DNA of 64,000 nucleotides, taken from NCBI GenBank assembly GCA_001692895.1, contig KV748203.1, positions 2,076,330 through 2,140,329 of the forward strand, written 5' to 3'. The position numbers were made by a program, and so were the translations under genes. This DNA is from Cenococcum geophilum 1.58 (taxonomy: Eukaryota > Ascomycota > Dothideomycetes > Gloniales > Gloniaceae). Numbering within the stretch: the first letter of the stretch is position 1; each line of letters starts with the position of its first letter. The notes beneath the pieces were generated by a model, which made no database searches, was not told the DNA's origin, and saw only the letters and a list, made by a program, of their open reading frames with translations. Below are positions 1 through 11,533 of the stretch, piece after piece.

Positions 1-332
1 TTAGACTAGAGTNGCAGATTAAGCGTAGTTAAGGTATTTAGGCCATTTCTTATTCCTAGTGCGTTATTAACCTAGCGTATAGCGTAGAGACATTATACCT
101 CCTTTATTGCCTTATAAATAGCCTTAGCTTATTATATAATGGAGGGAGATAGTAGAGAATTATTAGTTATTTAAGGGTAGGCGCTAAAGACTAGCAATAT
201 AGGTATAAGTCTATCCGGGCCAGCGGAATTGTTAACAGCTTTAATAGCTATTTATAAGGTAAGTTCTTCGCTAGCGTCCTTTAGTTCCGAAGAGATAATC
301 TTATATATATGGCGTAATGGCGCGTAATATTG
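1..332. other. AT-rich RIP-type sequence, no gene seen
   Basis: The sequence is AT-rich and TpA-rich, with one ambiguous base at position 13. The reading frame described in the next entry may continue into it, because the window starts inside the repeat block, but I see no start codon or domain that would fix an upstream boundary. Confidence 0.5.
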
Positions 333-2930
333 TTCCACTTTTCTAATACTATTATATGCCTTAATAGGGACTTCCTTAACCTTAATTGCTATTGCCTTTA
401 TCTATTATTAAAACTCTATAGATAAGAAGTTCTTTTCTATATTATAGATAATTTAATTAGGGGGTTCTAGGTAGATATTAATCTAGTATAACTAAAGGGT
501 ATTTTATACGTTTCTAGCTAATATATCCTTTAAGAATCGTGCGGCTTGGAAGGAGGTTAAGAAGTTAATAACTTAGAGTACTAGCTTACTGCTAAGATAT
601 ATAACGTTGACGATAATACAGAAGTTAAAGTTATAGTTATTTTTAAGGGTAAACTTAAATCGGCTAGGGGACTTCTGGTTCATTTGGCAGTAATAGTAGT
701 ACTTTATAAGATGCTTAATTGCCTTAACCTTGACTTTATGGCCTGCTTGCTAAAGAACCCTAAGCAATTAATAAACGGATAGGTGGCCAAAACGACGGTG
801 TAGTTAGCGTAATTCCGACTTAGTTAAGTGGCTTTAAGCAACGCTCCTTTCTAGCTATTAAAGGAGCAACTAAGGGTAACCCCACTTGCGTACAACGGGC
901 ACCCGGTTATCTCCCTAAACAAGTATATTCTTAAGGTTATTAAGCTTAACGCCTAATTTGTCTATATCTTGGATGCAGAATAGAAATGGGGTATTTATAG
1001 GAACAACGTAGAATATAATATACCCTAAGGGGGTTTGGACCCTAATTGTGCTAAGGGAGATTATAGTGCCCTTTCCAAAATAAATTGTATATTGGCCTGC
1101 CGTTAATTTGTTAATCTAAACAGAGCTATTAAGCTGCTAAAGAGCTTAAACTTAAGGTTCTCCTGCCGTAGATACTCCTGCGGCTCTAGTATCTGGCATA
1201 ATACCATAGAAGACGTTTACTAAGTATCTATTATTAAAGGAGAACGCGGAACTTTCCTTTAGTTTATTAAAGATATTTAACTTTATAACAGAATAGAGCG
1301 TAAATTAGTCATTAAGGACAGCAACGGTTTATATGCCATTTACCTCACCATACTTAGTAAAGTATTAGTTAGGTAAGTAGTCCTTAATTTCCATATCTAT
1401 AAGAAGCTATTCGGTCTTATTAACCTTACCCTTAAGGTCTTCTACGCCTTTATATTAAACCAGAAAGCTTTAAAAGTAGGCTATAGTAACCTCGCGATTT
1501 CTAACGTTTCTTATACTCTAACGGAACTTATTATATACCTCTTTTCGCTTATTAAGGGAGTGTCTAGTTAACTAGCAATTTAGCTTCTTATAAACGTAGC
1601 ATTTCTTCTAGCAATTACTTTAAAATAAACCTCTATAAGGACCTCCATAATTACCTTATAGTTAATATTAATTGTACCCTCTTCCGTATTCCCTACCGCG
1701 GCCACTATATATTTGATTAGTCTAGTTATAATTATATTGGTTAGGAATACTTAGTTGGGTAGGGTTTTTGGTATAGAACTGTTAAGATTCTTATATTTAT
1801 ATCACAGTACCTATAGCGGAGCGTAGCTTAGTATATACTCCTTTAAACGTATCTATAGGTTTATATAGCGCCAAGTTACACTTAGGAACGCCACGGCATG
1901 CTAAAATAACCTAGTCCCTTAGGCTGTTCTCGTTTTAGTAAGTTTTAGTAAAGCCACATTAGATTTTCTAGAGTTTATTAAAGAGTAGTTAAAGGCATTC
2001 TAAACGAGTCTTTATTGGGTTGGAAGCAATAACTCTCTAAAACGTAGTCTCCCGCTATTTAGATATATAAAGTTAGCGATTCTTATTGGTTTTAAAGTGA
2101 GCTCTAGTAAGCTGAAGCATTATATTAAAGTTATAGTTTTTACCCGTAATATGGTTATAATAGAATGTTGCTGCCCATCCCTTTAACATAATAAAGAAAG
2201 CGTAGTGGTACTAGTGGTATTAAATTCCGACCTTATTATAACAGTTATAAAAGACCTATAGTTTTACTCCGAGTATATCGTATAATTCTCCTCTAAACTT
2301 CTTCTCTTTATCTAAATATACCTTTATTAGATTCGTGACTTCTTATAGTAAAGGCTCACCGGTTAGCTAGAGTAGAGGAGGTAGAGGCGGAGCAACTCTA
2401 AGTAGGAGAGCACCTCTAGGTGGGAGAGCAGCTCTAGGTAGGGGGTTAGCGTTCTAGGGGTTTTAATATAAATTAAAGTTGCCTTCCGAAGAATATGGGT
2501 TATTTTTAGGTTTCTATAGTTAACATATAATCTCAGCTTCCGTCTATATTAGTTCTTCTATACTAGTAATAACGGCCTAAATATTGCTAGTAATTAGGTT
2601 ACCGTTCTTAGTAATATATACCCCATTCCTACGGAGAAAGTCTTGAAAATCCTAAACAATATAAACGTTGCTAAGTGCCTAGGTATTAGCAGTCTATCCT
2701 ATAAAATCCTCCCTAAAATACTCCCATAGTTATAAATTAGCGTAGCATCTATTTTGGTAGAATATAATATAGTATAGGAGAAAGCTGTTGACTTGTTTTA
2801 CGGTATAAGTTATTATATTAAAGGCGAATTTGTCCTAATCTTTATTAATAAGTTTTGCGTACTTAGCTACCCCTAGTAGTAAGGAGTCTTTCCAGTTATT
2901 TAAAGTAGGCGTAGCCATGTTTTTGGAGGA
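333..2930 (+). pseudogene. RIP-degraded long coding frame of unknown family
   Basis: One plus-strand frame (codons starting at positions divisible by three) stays readable from about 333 to 2930. The only interruptions are TAG/TAA codons, of the kind RIP makes from CAG, CAA or TGG. No frameshift is needed over about 2.6 kb, which argues for a former single-exon gene of more than 800 codons rather than chance. Readable stretches include GDYSALSKINCILACR near 1060 and YNRIERKLVIKDSNGLYA near 1285. A short internal repeat, rich in Arg/Ser codons, lies around 2389-2445. I do not recognise a domain. It could be a transposon-encoded protein or a captured fungal gene; the RIP damage shows only that it was, or was linked to, a repeated sequence. 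The start is not visible. Confidence 0.55.
2389..2445 (+). repeat. Short tandem repeat (about 20-bp unit, three copies)
   Basis: Three diverged copies of a unit resembling CTCTAGGTGGGAGAGCAG lie head to tail inside the degraded coding frame. The unit length is close to a multiple of three, so the frame is kept. Confidence 0.5.
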
Positions 2931-3600
2931 AGGGAAGTATTATTAGTATAGGGATTATCGTTTAGTACGCGTTTGTGATGTGTATTTGTTATTTAGTACG
3001 CGTTTATTATTTAGTACGCGTTTAGATATATATTTGCGATTATAGGGCTTAAAACCAGTTCTGGCCTTAAATCGCGAAGACTTATAAAGCGTGTTATTCT
3101 GCGTAATAGACGCAAGAATCCGTAATCTTAGAAAGGCTTAGGACCAGTTCTGGCCTTTTAGATCCTTAAATTTATAAAAGAGTTCTATTTAAGGTTTAGG
3201 ACTAGTTCTAACCTCAAAAGACAGCTTCCTCTAGCATAAGTAGCACTAATACAGTGGCTCGTCTCTTCTTAGTAATACCTAGCTGTTCTATAGTATAACT
3301 ATAAAGTTAACTACTAATTAGTGTTAGTTATACAAGGGGATATTATATAGCTACGGTTCGTAGATAGTATAATGATTGTTAATGCTTATTCTTCTTCTTA
3401 AAGAAAGGGGTGAGGAACTTAAGGTTTTTCACCACGCTAGTGCCGCGGCGGCACGTGACGGCAACTTGCCGCACGTAACGGCAACTTGCCACATACGGTG
3501 GCAATATGCCTTATATAGTGACCACTTGCCTTTATTCCTAATAGACGGGGTTCTTATGTTATTTTCTAATCTACCAAGATCGACAAGTAGTTTCGGTGTG
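2931..3600. repeat. Non-coding stretch with repeated palindromic motifs
   Basis: Three spaced copies of a near-palindrome resembling AGGACCAGTTCTGGCCT lie at about 3053, 3142 and 3210. A run of the related motif ACGGCAACTTGCC (about 3440-3530) follows. GTTTAGTACGCG-like units recur around 2960-3020. The motifs are spaced like protein-binding or structural repeats, but nothing identifies a function. No supported coding region is seen. Confidence 0.45.
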
Positions 3601-3780
3601 GGCATATCAGCCGCGAGCCAATGAGTTTGAGCTCGAACGTGGCGACACGATCAAGGTCGTTGGCCTATAGGATGACGGTTAGGCTACTAGAGTGAAGTTG
3701 GCTAAGACTTTTGAGCGGTGGGAAGCCTATAAGACAAATAGCAGCACCATTTAAAGCGATAGCGAGATTAAAAAGCATTT
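3601..3780 (+). pseudogene. SH3-domain gene fragment, RIP-damaged
   Basis: The plus frame reads QPRANEFELERGDTIKVVGL, then DDG and later VKLAKTFERWEAY. This is the ALYDY-like N-terminal part, RT loop and n-Src region of a fungal SH3 domain of the ELERGD-IKVVG-DDGWATG type, found C-terminally in many ascomycete membrane and signalling proteins. Two stop codons, at about 3668 and 3677, replace the aromatic residue after VVGL and the Trp of the DDGW motif, as RIP would produce. The fragment lies immediately left of the foldback element at 3834. Nothing else of the parent gene is recognisable. What I see is the motif; that it derives from a host gene is inference. Confidence 0.6.
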
Positions 3781-4019
3781 CCATTGGTTTGTGTTTATTT
3801 ACCGTAGCATTAGCATAGAACGCCAAGCGGCTAGGATCCGGACAGTAACACTTAGCAGTAACTTTACTGTCCGAATCTTTTGATCAGCGGCGGCTTAGCA
3901 AGCGGTAAAGGAAGCTAAAATACTACTTGGCCTATTTTAGCCTTTCTATTATTTATTTTTACTCTTTTTTATATCTTTATATACGCGTTTCTTTTTATAT
4001 ATCTTTTTATATTTTTTGT

Positions 4020-4110
4020 AAGGGGTTAGGTAAAAAAGTATAAATATAAAAGTATAAATATAAAAGTATAAATATAAATATATAAAGATTTAAAGATTTA
4101 AAGGCGTAGA
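4020..4110. repeat. AT-rich tandem repeat
   Basis: About three head-to-tail copies of a 14-bp unit (AAGTATAAATATAA) lie here, followed by two copies of AAGATTTA. Low-complexity interior of the MITE-like element. Confidence 0.6.
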
Positions 4111-4137
4111 TAGTAGTTATATAAATAAATAAATTTC

Positions 4138-4465
4138 AATGGAGGGTGGGGGGGGCGAGCAACGGGCGCCCCCTAATAACTCTATAGTAGCAGAGTAAAG
4201 TATACAATACTAGCGCGTCCGTAGGCTAGTTACGGCAGCAGTGGTTCCCAAGGAGGTCAAAAAGTAAGGTAGTAGAAGCACCACAGGTAACTCGCAGGCG
4301 CCTTGCAGGCGCCTCATAGGCGAGTCCCAAGAGGCAGGGAAATGGATCACGGGGTTTTCTCAAGTTAAGTCTTTCTTAAGTTAAGTTTTCTCCCTATATA
4401 TAAATAAGGAGTAGTCCGCGTGGGCCTAATAAGGATCCGAATCGGACGTTAAGCAATAAATTATT
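4138..4465 (+). mobile_element. 5'-truncated LINE copy: 3' tail only
   Basis: This ~330-bp segment is repeated, inverted, at about 6985-7315. There it forms the 3' end of the Tad1-like LINE. Shared landmarks are GCCCCCTAATAACTCTATAG at one end, the CTCAAGTTAAG repeats in the middle, and GGACGTTAAGCAATAAATTA before an ATT-rich tail. The orientation is opposite to the larger copy. Such very short 5'-truncated copies are expected from target-primed reverse transcription. Confidence 0.75.
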
Positions 4466-4918
4466 ATTAAATAAATATATTTAGAATATAACCCTTATAT
4501 TTATTTATTTATAAAAAATACTTATAAAGCGTTTATTCCGCCTTAATATAATTTTTATTTTATTTTTATTAAGCTTATTTTTCTAATTAAAATAACTAGG
4601 CTTTATATTTATATATATAAACAATTAATATATTTATAAGTATATATGCCTAAAACTTTATATTTAATTACTTTTAAGTATATTCTTTATAACTACTAAA
4701 GCTTTAAAAAAGGTCCTATATATTTATGCCTTTATATCTCTATACCTTTCTACTTAACCCCTTATAAAATATATTAAAAATATATAAAAAATATAAAAAG
4801 GTATAAGGAAATAGATATAAAAATTAATAGAGTTATAAGTAAAACTATAAATAAAGCTATAAGTAGAGCTATAGGTAAAACTATAAATAGAGCTATAAAT
4901 AAAAATATAAAAAAGTGT
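4466..4918. other. AT-rich spacer with CTATAAATAAAG-like tandem units
   Basis: Interior of the MITE-like element left of Gypsy-1. Diverged short repeats resembling AGCTATAAATAAAG occur around 4840-4905; related units, inverted, occur at 15840-15920. No coding potential. Confidence 0.5.
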
Positions 4919-4923
4919 AAGGG

Positions 4924-5149
4924 TATTAGCGACTTAGTCAATCAAGGCATAAGTACGGTAAGAGGGACGCGCAAGCCTGTACAATTGGATTGTCTATAAA
5001 CGAGAATCTAAAGCTAGAGAAAGGAAAGGAGAAGAAGAGCAGCGCCGGTTAAAGTAGAGTTCTTTTATATAGTCCTCTAGTTACGTAACCGCGAAGTTCT
5101 ACTAAGTTCTGCTAACTAAGTTCTACCAAGTTCTACTAGTGCCGTAACA
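4924..5149 (-). repeat. Gypsy-1 3' LTR
   Basis: Direct repeat of 15539-15740. It begins TATTAGCGAC (TGTTAGCGAC in the partner) and ends GTGCCGTAACA. It is 226 bp long against 202 bp in the partner because a short AAGTTCT-containing unit is repeated. It lies next to the polypurine tract. Confidence 0.9.
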
Positions 5150-5405
5150 TTACCCCCCCCTTTATAAAAGCCTGTCCTCGGGCTTTATATATCCGTATTA
5201 TGCTTATAGGGCGTTCTTATCTTTATATTCTTCCGGTAGCTTATTGTCTTCGCTATACTAGCACTTTATCTACTTATCTAGGTACTTTAGGGGTCCTAGT
5301 TTATTAGGGTAATAGTTATAGAAATTTTAAAGCTTATAGGGACTGCTAATAAAGTTCTATATAGGGTATTAGGTAGGATTTAGGTTATAGCCTTTCTAAC
5401 TAACG

Positions 5406-5823
5406 TGTAACGGAGCCTTGTAGTAGGTACTACGGTAGACTCGTTAATGGGCTAGGTGTGTGTATTGAAGAAAGTTAACAACGTAATAACAACTGGTGGA
5501 GTGGTTGCCTAATAGATTAACTCCAATTGTATTCTGAGAATTACTATAAGGAAGGAACTATCTAGGTAGGGACTAAGGGTCCTTAAATACACGACTGTAC
5601 TTTTATAAAATCCTCCTTGTACGTAATATACGTGTTGTACGTGTTGTACGTGTTGTACACCGCGTACACTGCGTATACTGCGTATAACATCATATGACTC
5701 GCTTACTATTCTTCGTCACATGGTTCCACGGGTTCCATCCTGGACCGTACTTGTATTAACCAACTAGCTTCTTCCGACTCCTCTCCAAGTAGTCGTAACA
5801 TCGTACTTAAAGCGTCCGTAACA
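5406..5823 (-). mobile_element. Solo LTR of the Gypsy-2 family inserted in Gypsy-1
   Basis: The 418-bp sequence TGTAACGG...CGTAACA is the reverse complement of the Gypsy-2/Gypsy-3 LTRs (compare 44439-44863). A perfect 5-bp target duplication TAACG flanks it (5401-5405 and 5824-5828). No internal sequence remains, so it is a product of LTR-LTR recombination. It contains three copies of GTACGTGTT near 5635-5660. It interrupts the chromodomain-coding end of Gypsy-1. Confidence 0.92.
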
Positions 5824-6977
5824 TAACGCGGTACTTTAGTATTTTCCTTACTAGTTTATAGGCTAGTACTTCTTTAATTTCCCATTTATTATCGCTATTA
5901 ACTTAAATTGGTAGGGGAGGTTTGTTCTTTTATCTAGGTAATAGGTTATTTATAGCTTTCTATAGCTTATCTAGCGAGAAAACGGGGTAAACCTTAATTA
6001 AATCCGGGAGCTTTACTTTATATAAGTTACCTATCTTCTTAAGGACCTTATACGGTCCCGCTATCTAATAGTTTAGCTTATAGCTAGGCCGTTCCGTCTT
6101 CTAGTTCTTTGTTATAACCTAGACTATATCACCTATAGTAAAGTTAGGTTCGCGCCTATGCTTATTTACCTACTATTCTATTAATTTCTGGGCCTTTTTT
6201 AGATTTATATAAGCTACTATCCAGGCTTCCTCTAAGCGCTTAGCGTACTACTGGGCTTCCTTATAAAATAGTTTCTCGCGTATAGTCTGTGGTTCTTCTA
6301 GTCTATCCTAGTTAAAGCTTATTTAGGGTAAATACCCTATTTCTAGTTAGATAGGTGCAAATCCTATAGAGTTATAGGGTAGGGTCGCCTAGGCGTAGTC
6401 TATTAGGGGTAGTAGTTTGCCTTAGTTATCCTAGAAGTAGTTAATAAAAGGCCGGAGTCTTTAATCTAAATATTAATTTATAATCTCCGTCTAGCCGTCT
6501 ATCTAGAGGTAGTATACTATAAAGAGCTTTAGCCTAATATTTAGGATATAGGTAAACTTATTTTAGAAGGCTAATATAAATTACAGGCTGTAATTAAATA
6601 TAATAGTATCTGGTGATCCGTAAATATAGTAGACGTAGTAGATATATAGTTAGGCCGCCTCCTTAACATTAATATTCTTATAACAGGGAATTAAAAATAG
6701 GCGCTTGCTAAAGCGGTTAACTAAAATTATAACTATATTATATCTATTGTGGTCTATAGAGATATACTACTAGGGGTAGTCGGGTATTAGGAGAGGTTTT
6801 AATAGTCCTAAGGCCTTATCTTATGGAATTATAAACCTATAGCAGTTGTTACAGTTCCGTATATAACGGTTAATATCTATAACTATTCTAGGCCAGTAGT
6901 AACGGTTACTAATAATCTTATAGGTTTTATTTTTTCTAGGGTAGGCCGTAAAGACCTAGGTATATGCTTTAGTAATA

Positions 6978-9900
6978 ATAATAATAATAATTCATTGCTT
7001 AACGTCCGATTTAGATCCCTATTAGGCCCACGCGGACTACTCCTTATTTACATATAGGGAGAAAACTTAACTTAAGAAAGACTTAACTTGAGAAAACCCT
7101 ATAATCCATCTCCCTGCCTCTTAGGACTCGCCTATAAGGCGCCTATAAGGCGCTTATAAGTCACCTATAGTGCTCTTACTACCTTACTTTTTAACCTCTT
7201 TAGGAACTACTGCTGCTATAACTAGCCTACGGACGCGCTAGTATTGTATACTTTACTCTGCTACTATAGAGTTATTAGGCGGCGCTCGTTGCTTGCCCCC
7301 CCGCCCTTTATTGTTATTTCCTTTATAACCCGGAACTGGTTTAGTATATTTTGGCTAATAAGCCACTGGGTAACTGCCTTAAGGCCTTTTTATATCAAAA
7401 GCAGTGTCTTATAGTTCTCTATGCTAGCTACTAAGAGCATTACTTCTTAGTTAGTACGTAAGGGGCATAACAGTATTACGTGTTTTGGTGTCTATCTTAG
7501 CCAGCTATATTTGCATCTTGGGCTACCTACTAGGATACCTACCCAGTAGAGCCAGTCTTTTAGTCCTATTATTCCTGTTCTTAAAAGCGTTACTATTATA
7601 TTTTCTGCCTTCGTTAGGCCTTTTTAGAGCCCTAGGGTGTCTACCCCCTATAGCGTTAACTATGCTACGGCTTAGGTTCCTCTTACCTTAATTAGCCTCT
7701 ATACCTTTAACTCCTATATATCTCTCTAGCATTAGTTTAGCCAGTATTGCATTGCGGTAGATGGTTTCCCAGCGTTCTTTTATACTCTACTTTAGCTCCT
7801 TTCTCTCTCTTACTATTATCCTTGCTGGCCTCTTATACGTCTCCCTTTCTCCTCTATATAGGCCTGGGCCCTAAAGCAGCACTATTCTTCTTCTGCTTTC
7901 TTTACCTGTTTCTTTAATATATCTTCCCTACTTTAGGGTTATTGGTTTGTTCTTCTATAAGGCGCCCTAGGGTCCCTTTATAGTTTATTTAGGCGTGTCT
8001 TAATATACTTTGTAACATTAGAGTTGCGTTCCTTTTACGCCCTTTATATTGCAGCGGCTTTAATATATAGTTATAGGGGGGGAATATTAGCTTTCTTCTT
8101 AAGTAGAGCTGTAGCCATTCGCTTATATCCGCCTGTTATACTCCAGAGGCAGGCTGTTTAGACCTTTTAGAGTGGTTTAAGGAGCGATTTAGGGGGGCCT
8201 TTCTTAGATTCTCCAATGGCCTAGATACTAGACCTATACGTTATAGTTAGCCGGACAACTGCTGTATATAGTAGGCGTGACCTCTGGAAGTATAGACCCT
8301 ATATAGAATTAACGATCCTAAATAATGCAATATACTGTGCTTGGCCCTTATAGGCCGCTTATGCCGTATATACGCTCTACCGGAGCTTACTATCTACCTA
8401 TACTCCTAATACTCTTAAGCCCTAAACTAGTTAACCCCTAAAGCCTTAGATGTGAATTATATACTAGAGATCTATAGATTGGTTACGTTTTCTTATAAAA
8501 TAGATTAGCTAGTATTTCTCTGGTAAGAATTAGACTCTATATTGTCTTGCCTATTCTATATAGGTATTATATACTTTCTCTAGTGTTCTGCAATTCTCTG
8601 CGGCTGTTGGCCCGTATATAATTAGGTTTGTATTATTAACAAAGCCTATCCCCTAGGTTGCCCCTTCCTTAAAGGAGTTAAGTAGGTTGCTTATAAAGAA
8701 AAGGAAGAGTATAGGTAAGAGGGGTAATCTTTATAGTATTCCTGTTGCAACTATAATAGGGGGGCTTTAGTATCCGCTAAAGACTAGTAATGTTTCTTTT
8801 TAACCTATAAACCCTTAAATAAATTATATAATCTATTCTGGGAAGCCTTTTGCCCTAAGGATATATAGGAGACGCTTATAGGGTATATTGTCGTAGGCGC
8901 TATTAATATTTAGGCTAAGTATTAATACTATAAAGTCCCTTCGCATCGCCTATGTAGATTTAATGGTGGTAGCGAGTAGCGTAAGTGCTAATAGTGTTAA
9001 GCGGTTCTTTCTTGCCCCTATTTAGCTTTGTGGTAGTAGGGCGTGTTCCTTAGCTATATTTGCTATATGGTCCGCTATTACCCTTTCTAAAATCTTGCTA
9101 AGGGTATTCTCTAAGGTAATAGGGCGGTAGCTTTCTGGGAGTAAGTAGTCTACTTTACCTTCTTTGCGTAGGATAAATGTTGTTATAGCTCTTCCGAGTC
9201 TTAGGTAGTAGCCTATTATAAAGTATACTCTAGCTATATCCGCAAGCTAAGGTGCTATTAATAGTCCATAGGTCTTTAGGGCTTTATTTAGAATCCTATC
9301 TAGTTCTAGTACTATATTATTTAAAAGGCGGCTAATAGTTCTAGCCATTTCTTTAGTTATTATGTTACTGTTAACCCTTAGGTAAGTTACCGGTGCTTCG
9401 CCCGTAATATTACTGAGGTCTACTAAAGCTAGTTAAGGGAAAAATCTTTCTATAAGGATCTTTGCCTTTTTATTATTGTCGCTTATAGCTAGTAATTTAC
9501 CTAGTCTTTGTAGGGGCGGAAGGTATAGGTTTTCTACTAGACGTTCCGCCTTTTTCTTTATCTATTTCGCTATCTTCTAAAGACCTTTGTTATAGGGGAG
9601 GCTTGGGTTAGTAGTATACTTATTTATAAACCATCTCTAGCTATTCCTTACTTCTTTTTTTAGGGTATTCTTTAGCTGGTTTTTTATGTCTTTGTATTAT
9701 CTCTTGTCTTTAGAATTATGGCTGCTTATATATTTTCTTCTTGCTTATTATTAGCTAGTAATAAAAATTGCGTATTATGCGGACCATATGTATCGCGTAT
9801 AGGGGCCTAGTTTTAAGACCGGGTAGTGCTCTTCTAGTCCGTTTTTAATTGCTGCCTAGATTCTTTTTAGTCTTTAGTTAATTTCCTTAGGGGTAGCTAA

Positions 9901-11518
9901 TAAGCCTCGCTTGTTTGGTATTAGGTGGATTTCTTCTAAGTCTTAAAGTTGTTATTTAACTATATTAAGGAAGCTATCCGTCTTAAGCTTTCTTATTATA
10001 TATCTTTTACTATTTAGTTACGCCTTAATATCTAGATCTAGCTATATCTAAATAGGGATATAGTCTAAGGCGAGTGCCTATTCTTCTTTAGGTTTGCACC
10101 TTTTAAGTCTCTAGTATAGGCCTTCGTCTATAAATGTAAGGTCAATTATACTTCTAGCGGTACCTTATTGCTATATAATTGCTCCTAGGGGGGTAGCTAG
10201 CTTAAGGCCCCCAGTATCTATAGCTTTTAGTAGGCACTCTACCTATTATTTAGCAGTAATATAGATACCCCCCTACTGCGGGTGGTAGAGGTTTATATCT
10301 CCTAATAGGATAAACTCTATACCTTCAGTTTCTAGTAAGCTTATTACTAATATAATGTTCTCTATTTATAGGACCTCTTTAACCCTAGGGTTATATATAT
10401 TAATAATCTATACCGGTCCCCTATATGTCTGGATTATTATTACTATAATATCTAGGTTAACTGCCTGCTATAACTATAAGGATAGGCTAATAGCCTTGCT
10501 AATTATAAAGTATACGCGTATAGCTGCTTTTGGTTCGTATAGGAGCTAGAATTCTTAGGGGCAGTATATTAATTATATGTAGGCATTATAATACAGCTCT
10601 TATATAGCAAGGATATGGCGTTTCTCTAGGTCTAGGCTGTCTAGTAAGGGCCTTACAAGGCGGTGGTTTATATTGCCACAGTTGTACTATATAATGGATA
10701 GGTGGCGGACCCCTAGTAAGGGTTCTTCGCCTTTCCTTTGTTCCTTGCTTCTTCTATTTCCACTTTCTTTAGGATATTTAGAACTTTTGTCTCTTGTGTC
10801 TGCACCCTAGTTACTACTTATTTTATATAGAGCTTTCTATTCCCGTATCTTGTGTTCCTACTAGCGCTTTTATATCTAAATCTGTTATTATCTCCGGTTC
10901 TTCCCCTATTCTTACTAGTTGGCTATATACCCTTTAAGAGTCGGCTGCAAATGTTATATTTGCCGCGTTAAGTCTAATTCTTAATTATCCTGGTTTTAAG
11001 CTTGCTGTAGCTGTCTATAAGGGTCTTCCTATAGGGCGTCCTCTCCCTTATGTTCCGTATAACCCTTATGTCCCTATACGGTCTAGTAATATCGCGCGGC
11101 GTCGCTTTTGGCCCATTAAGGCTTGGGATAGCTGGCCTAGCCCCCTAGTGTTAAAGGTAGGAAACGCTGGAAAGGTACCTGCACCCCTCTGGCTTATCGC
11201 CTGTTGTTTCCATTCGTATAACCTAGCGTGCAGTTATTCCCGTAGCTGTTAAGCCCTTACCTTCCGTCTCCTGTATTTAATGCAGTCTTCTCTCTCCCAC
11301 GCCTTGTATGTGCTTCGGTGGCAGTTTACGCATTTTGTTTAGTCTTGATTTAAGCAATGTCTTGTATTATAGGGGCCTGCACAGTGGCCGCAGCACACCT
11401 ATGCTGCGTATGTGGATTGGGTGTGTCCCTATTATGCGCAGCGATAGCATCATTCTAGGCGGAGTCTGTGGTTATAGAGCCTTATGTCGTATATAAGGCC
11501 ATTTATAATAATACCTTT
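6978..11518 (-). mobile_element. Tad1-like LINE (non-LTR retrotransposon), 5'-truncated, RIP-damaged
   Basis: A minus-strand element inserted in the Gypsy-1 integrase region. It is flanked by a 15-bp target duplication TATGCTTTAGTAATA at 6963-6977 and 11519-11533. It ends in an (ATT)n tail at 6978-7000. In order on the minus strand: CCHC zinc knuckles (~11.48-11.29 kb; CYRCA, then CVNCHR), an APE-type endonuclease (~10.7-10.2 kb; NIYNPR, then LLGDINLYHP), a reverse transcriptase (~9.4-8.6 kb; GIP, then LPLLPILFLFF, corresponding to QGSPLSPILF), and a C-terminal region (~7.6-7.35 kb) resembling the end of Tad1 ORF2. Many TAG/TAA stops occur at Gln/Trp positions. ORF1 is cut at the 5' end, so only its zinc-knuckle part is present. 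Confidence 0.88.
6985..7315 (-). repeat. LINE 3' untranslated region
   Basis: The 3' end of the LINE above, duplicated in inverted orientation at 4138-4465. The inverted pair spans about 3.2 kb. Confidence 0.8.
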
Positions 11519-11533
11519 TATGCTTTAGTAATA

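Noticed and set aside
3376-3624. 82-codon plus frame starting near 3376
   Set aside because: It covers a repeat-rich stretch and runs out of frame with the recognisable SH3 fossil; no protein features.
7485-7691. Hydrophobic plus-strand frame that looks like a small membrane protein
   Set aside because: It is the complement of the LINE 3' coding region. AT-rich RIP DNA easily gives Leu/Ile-rich frames.
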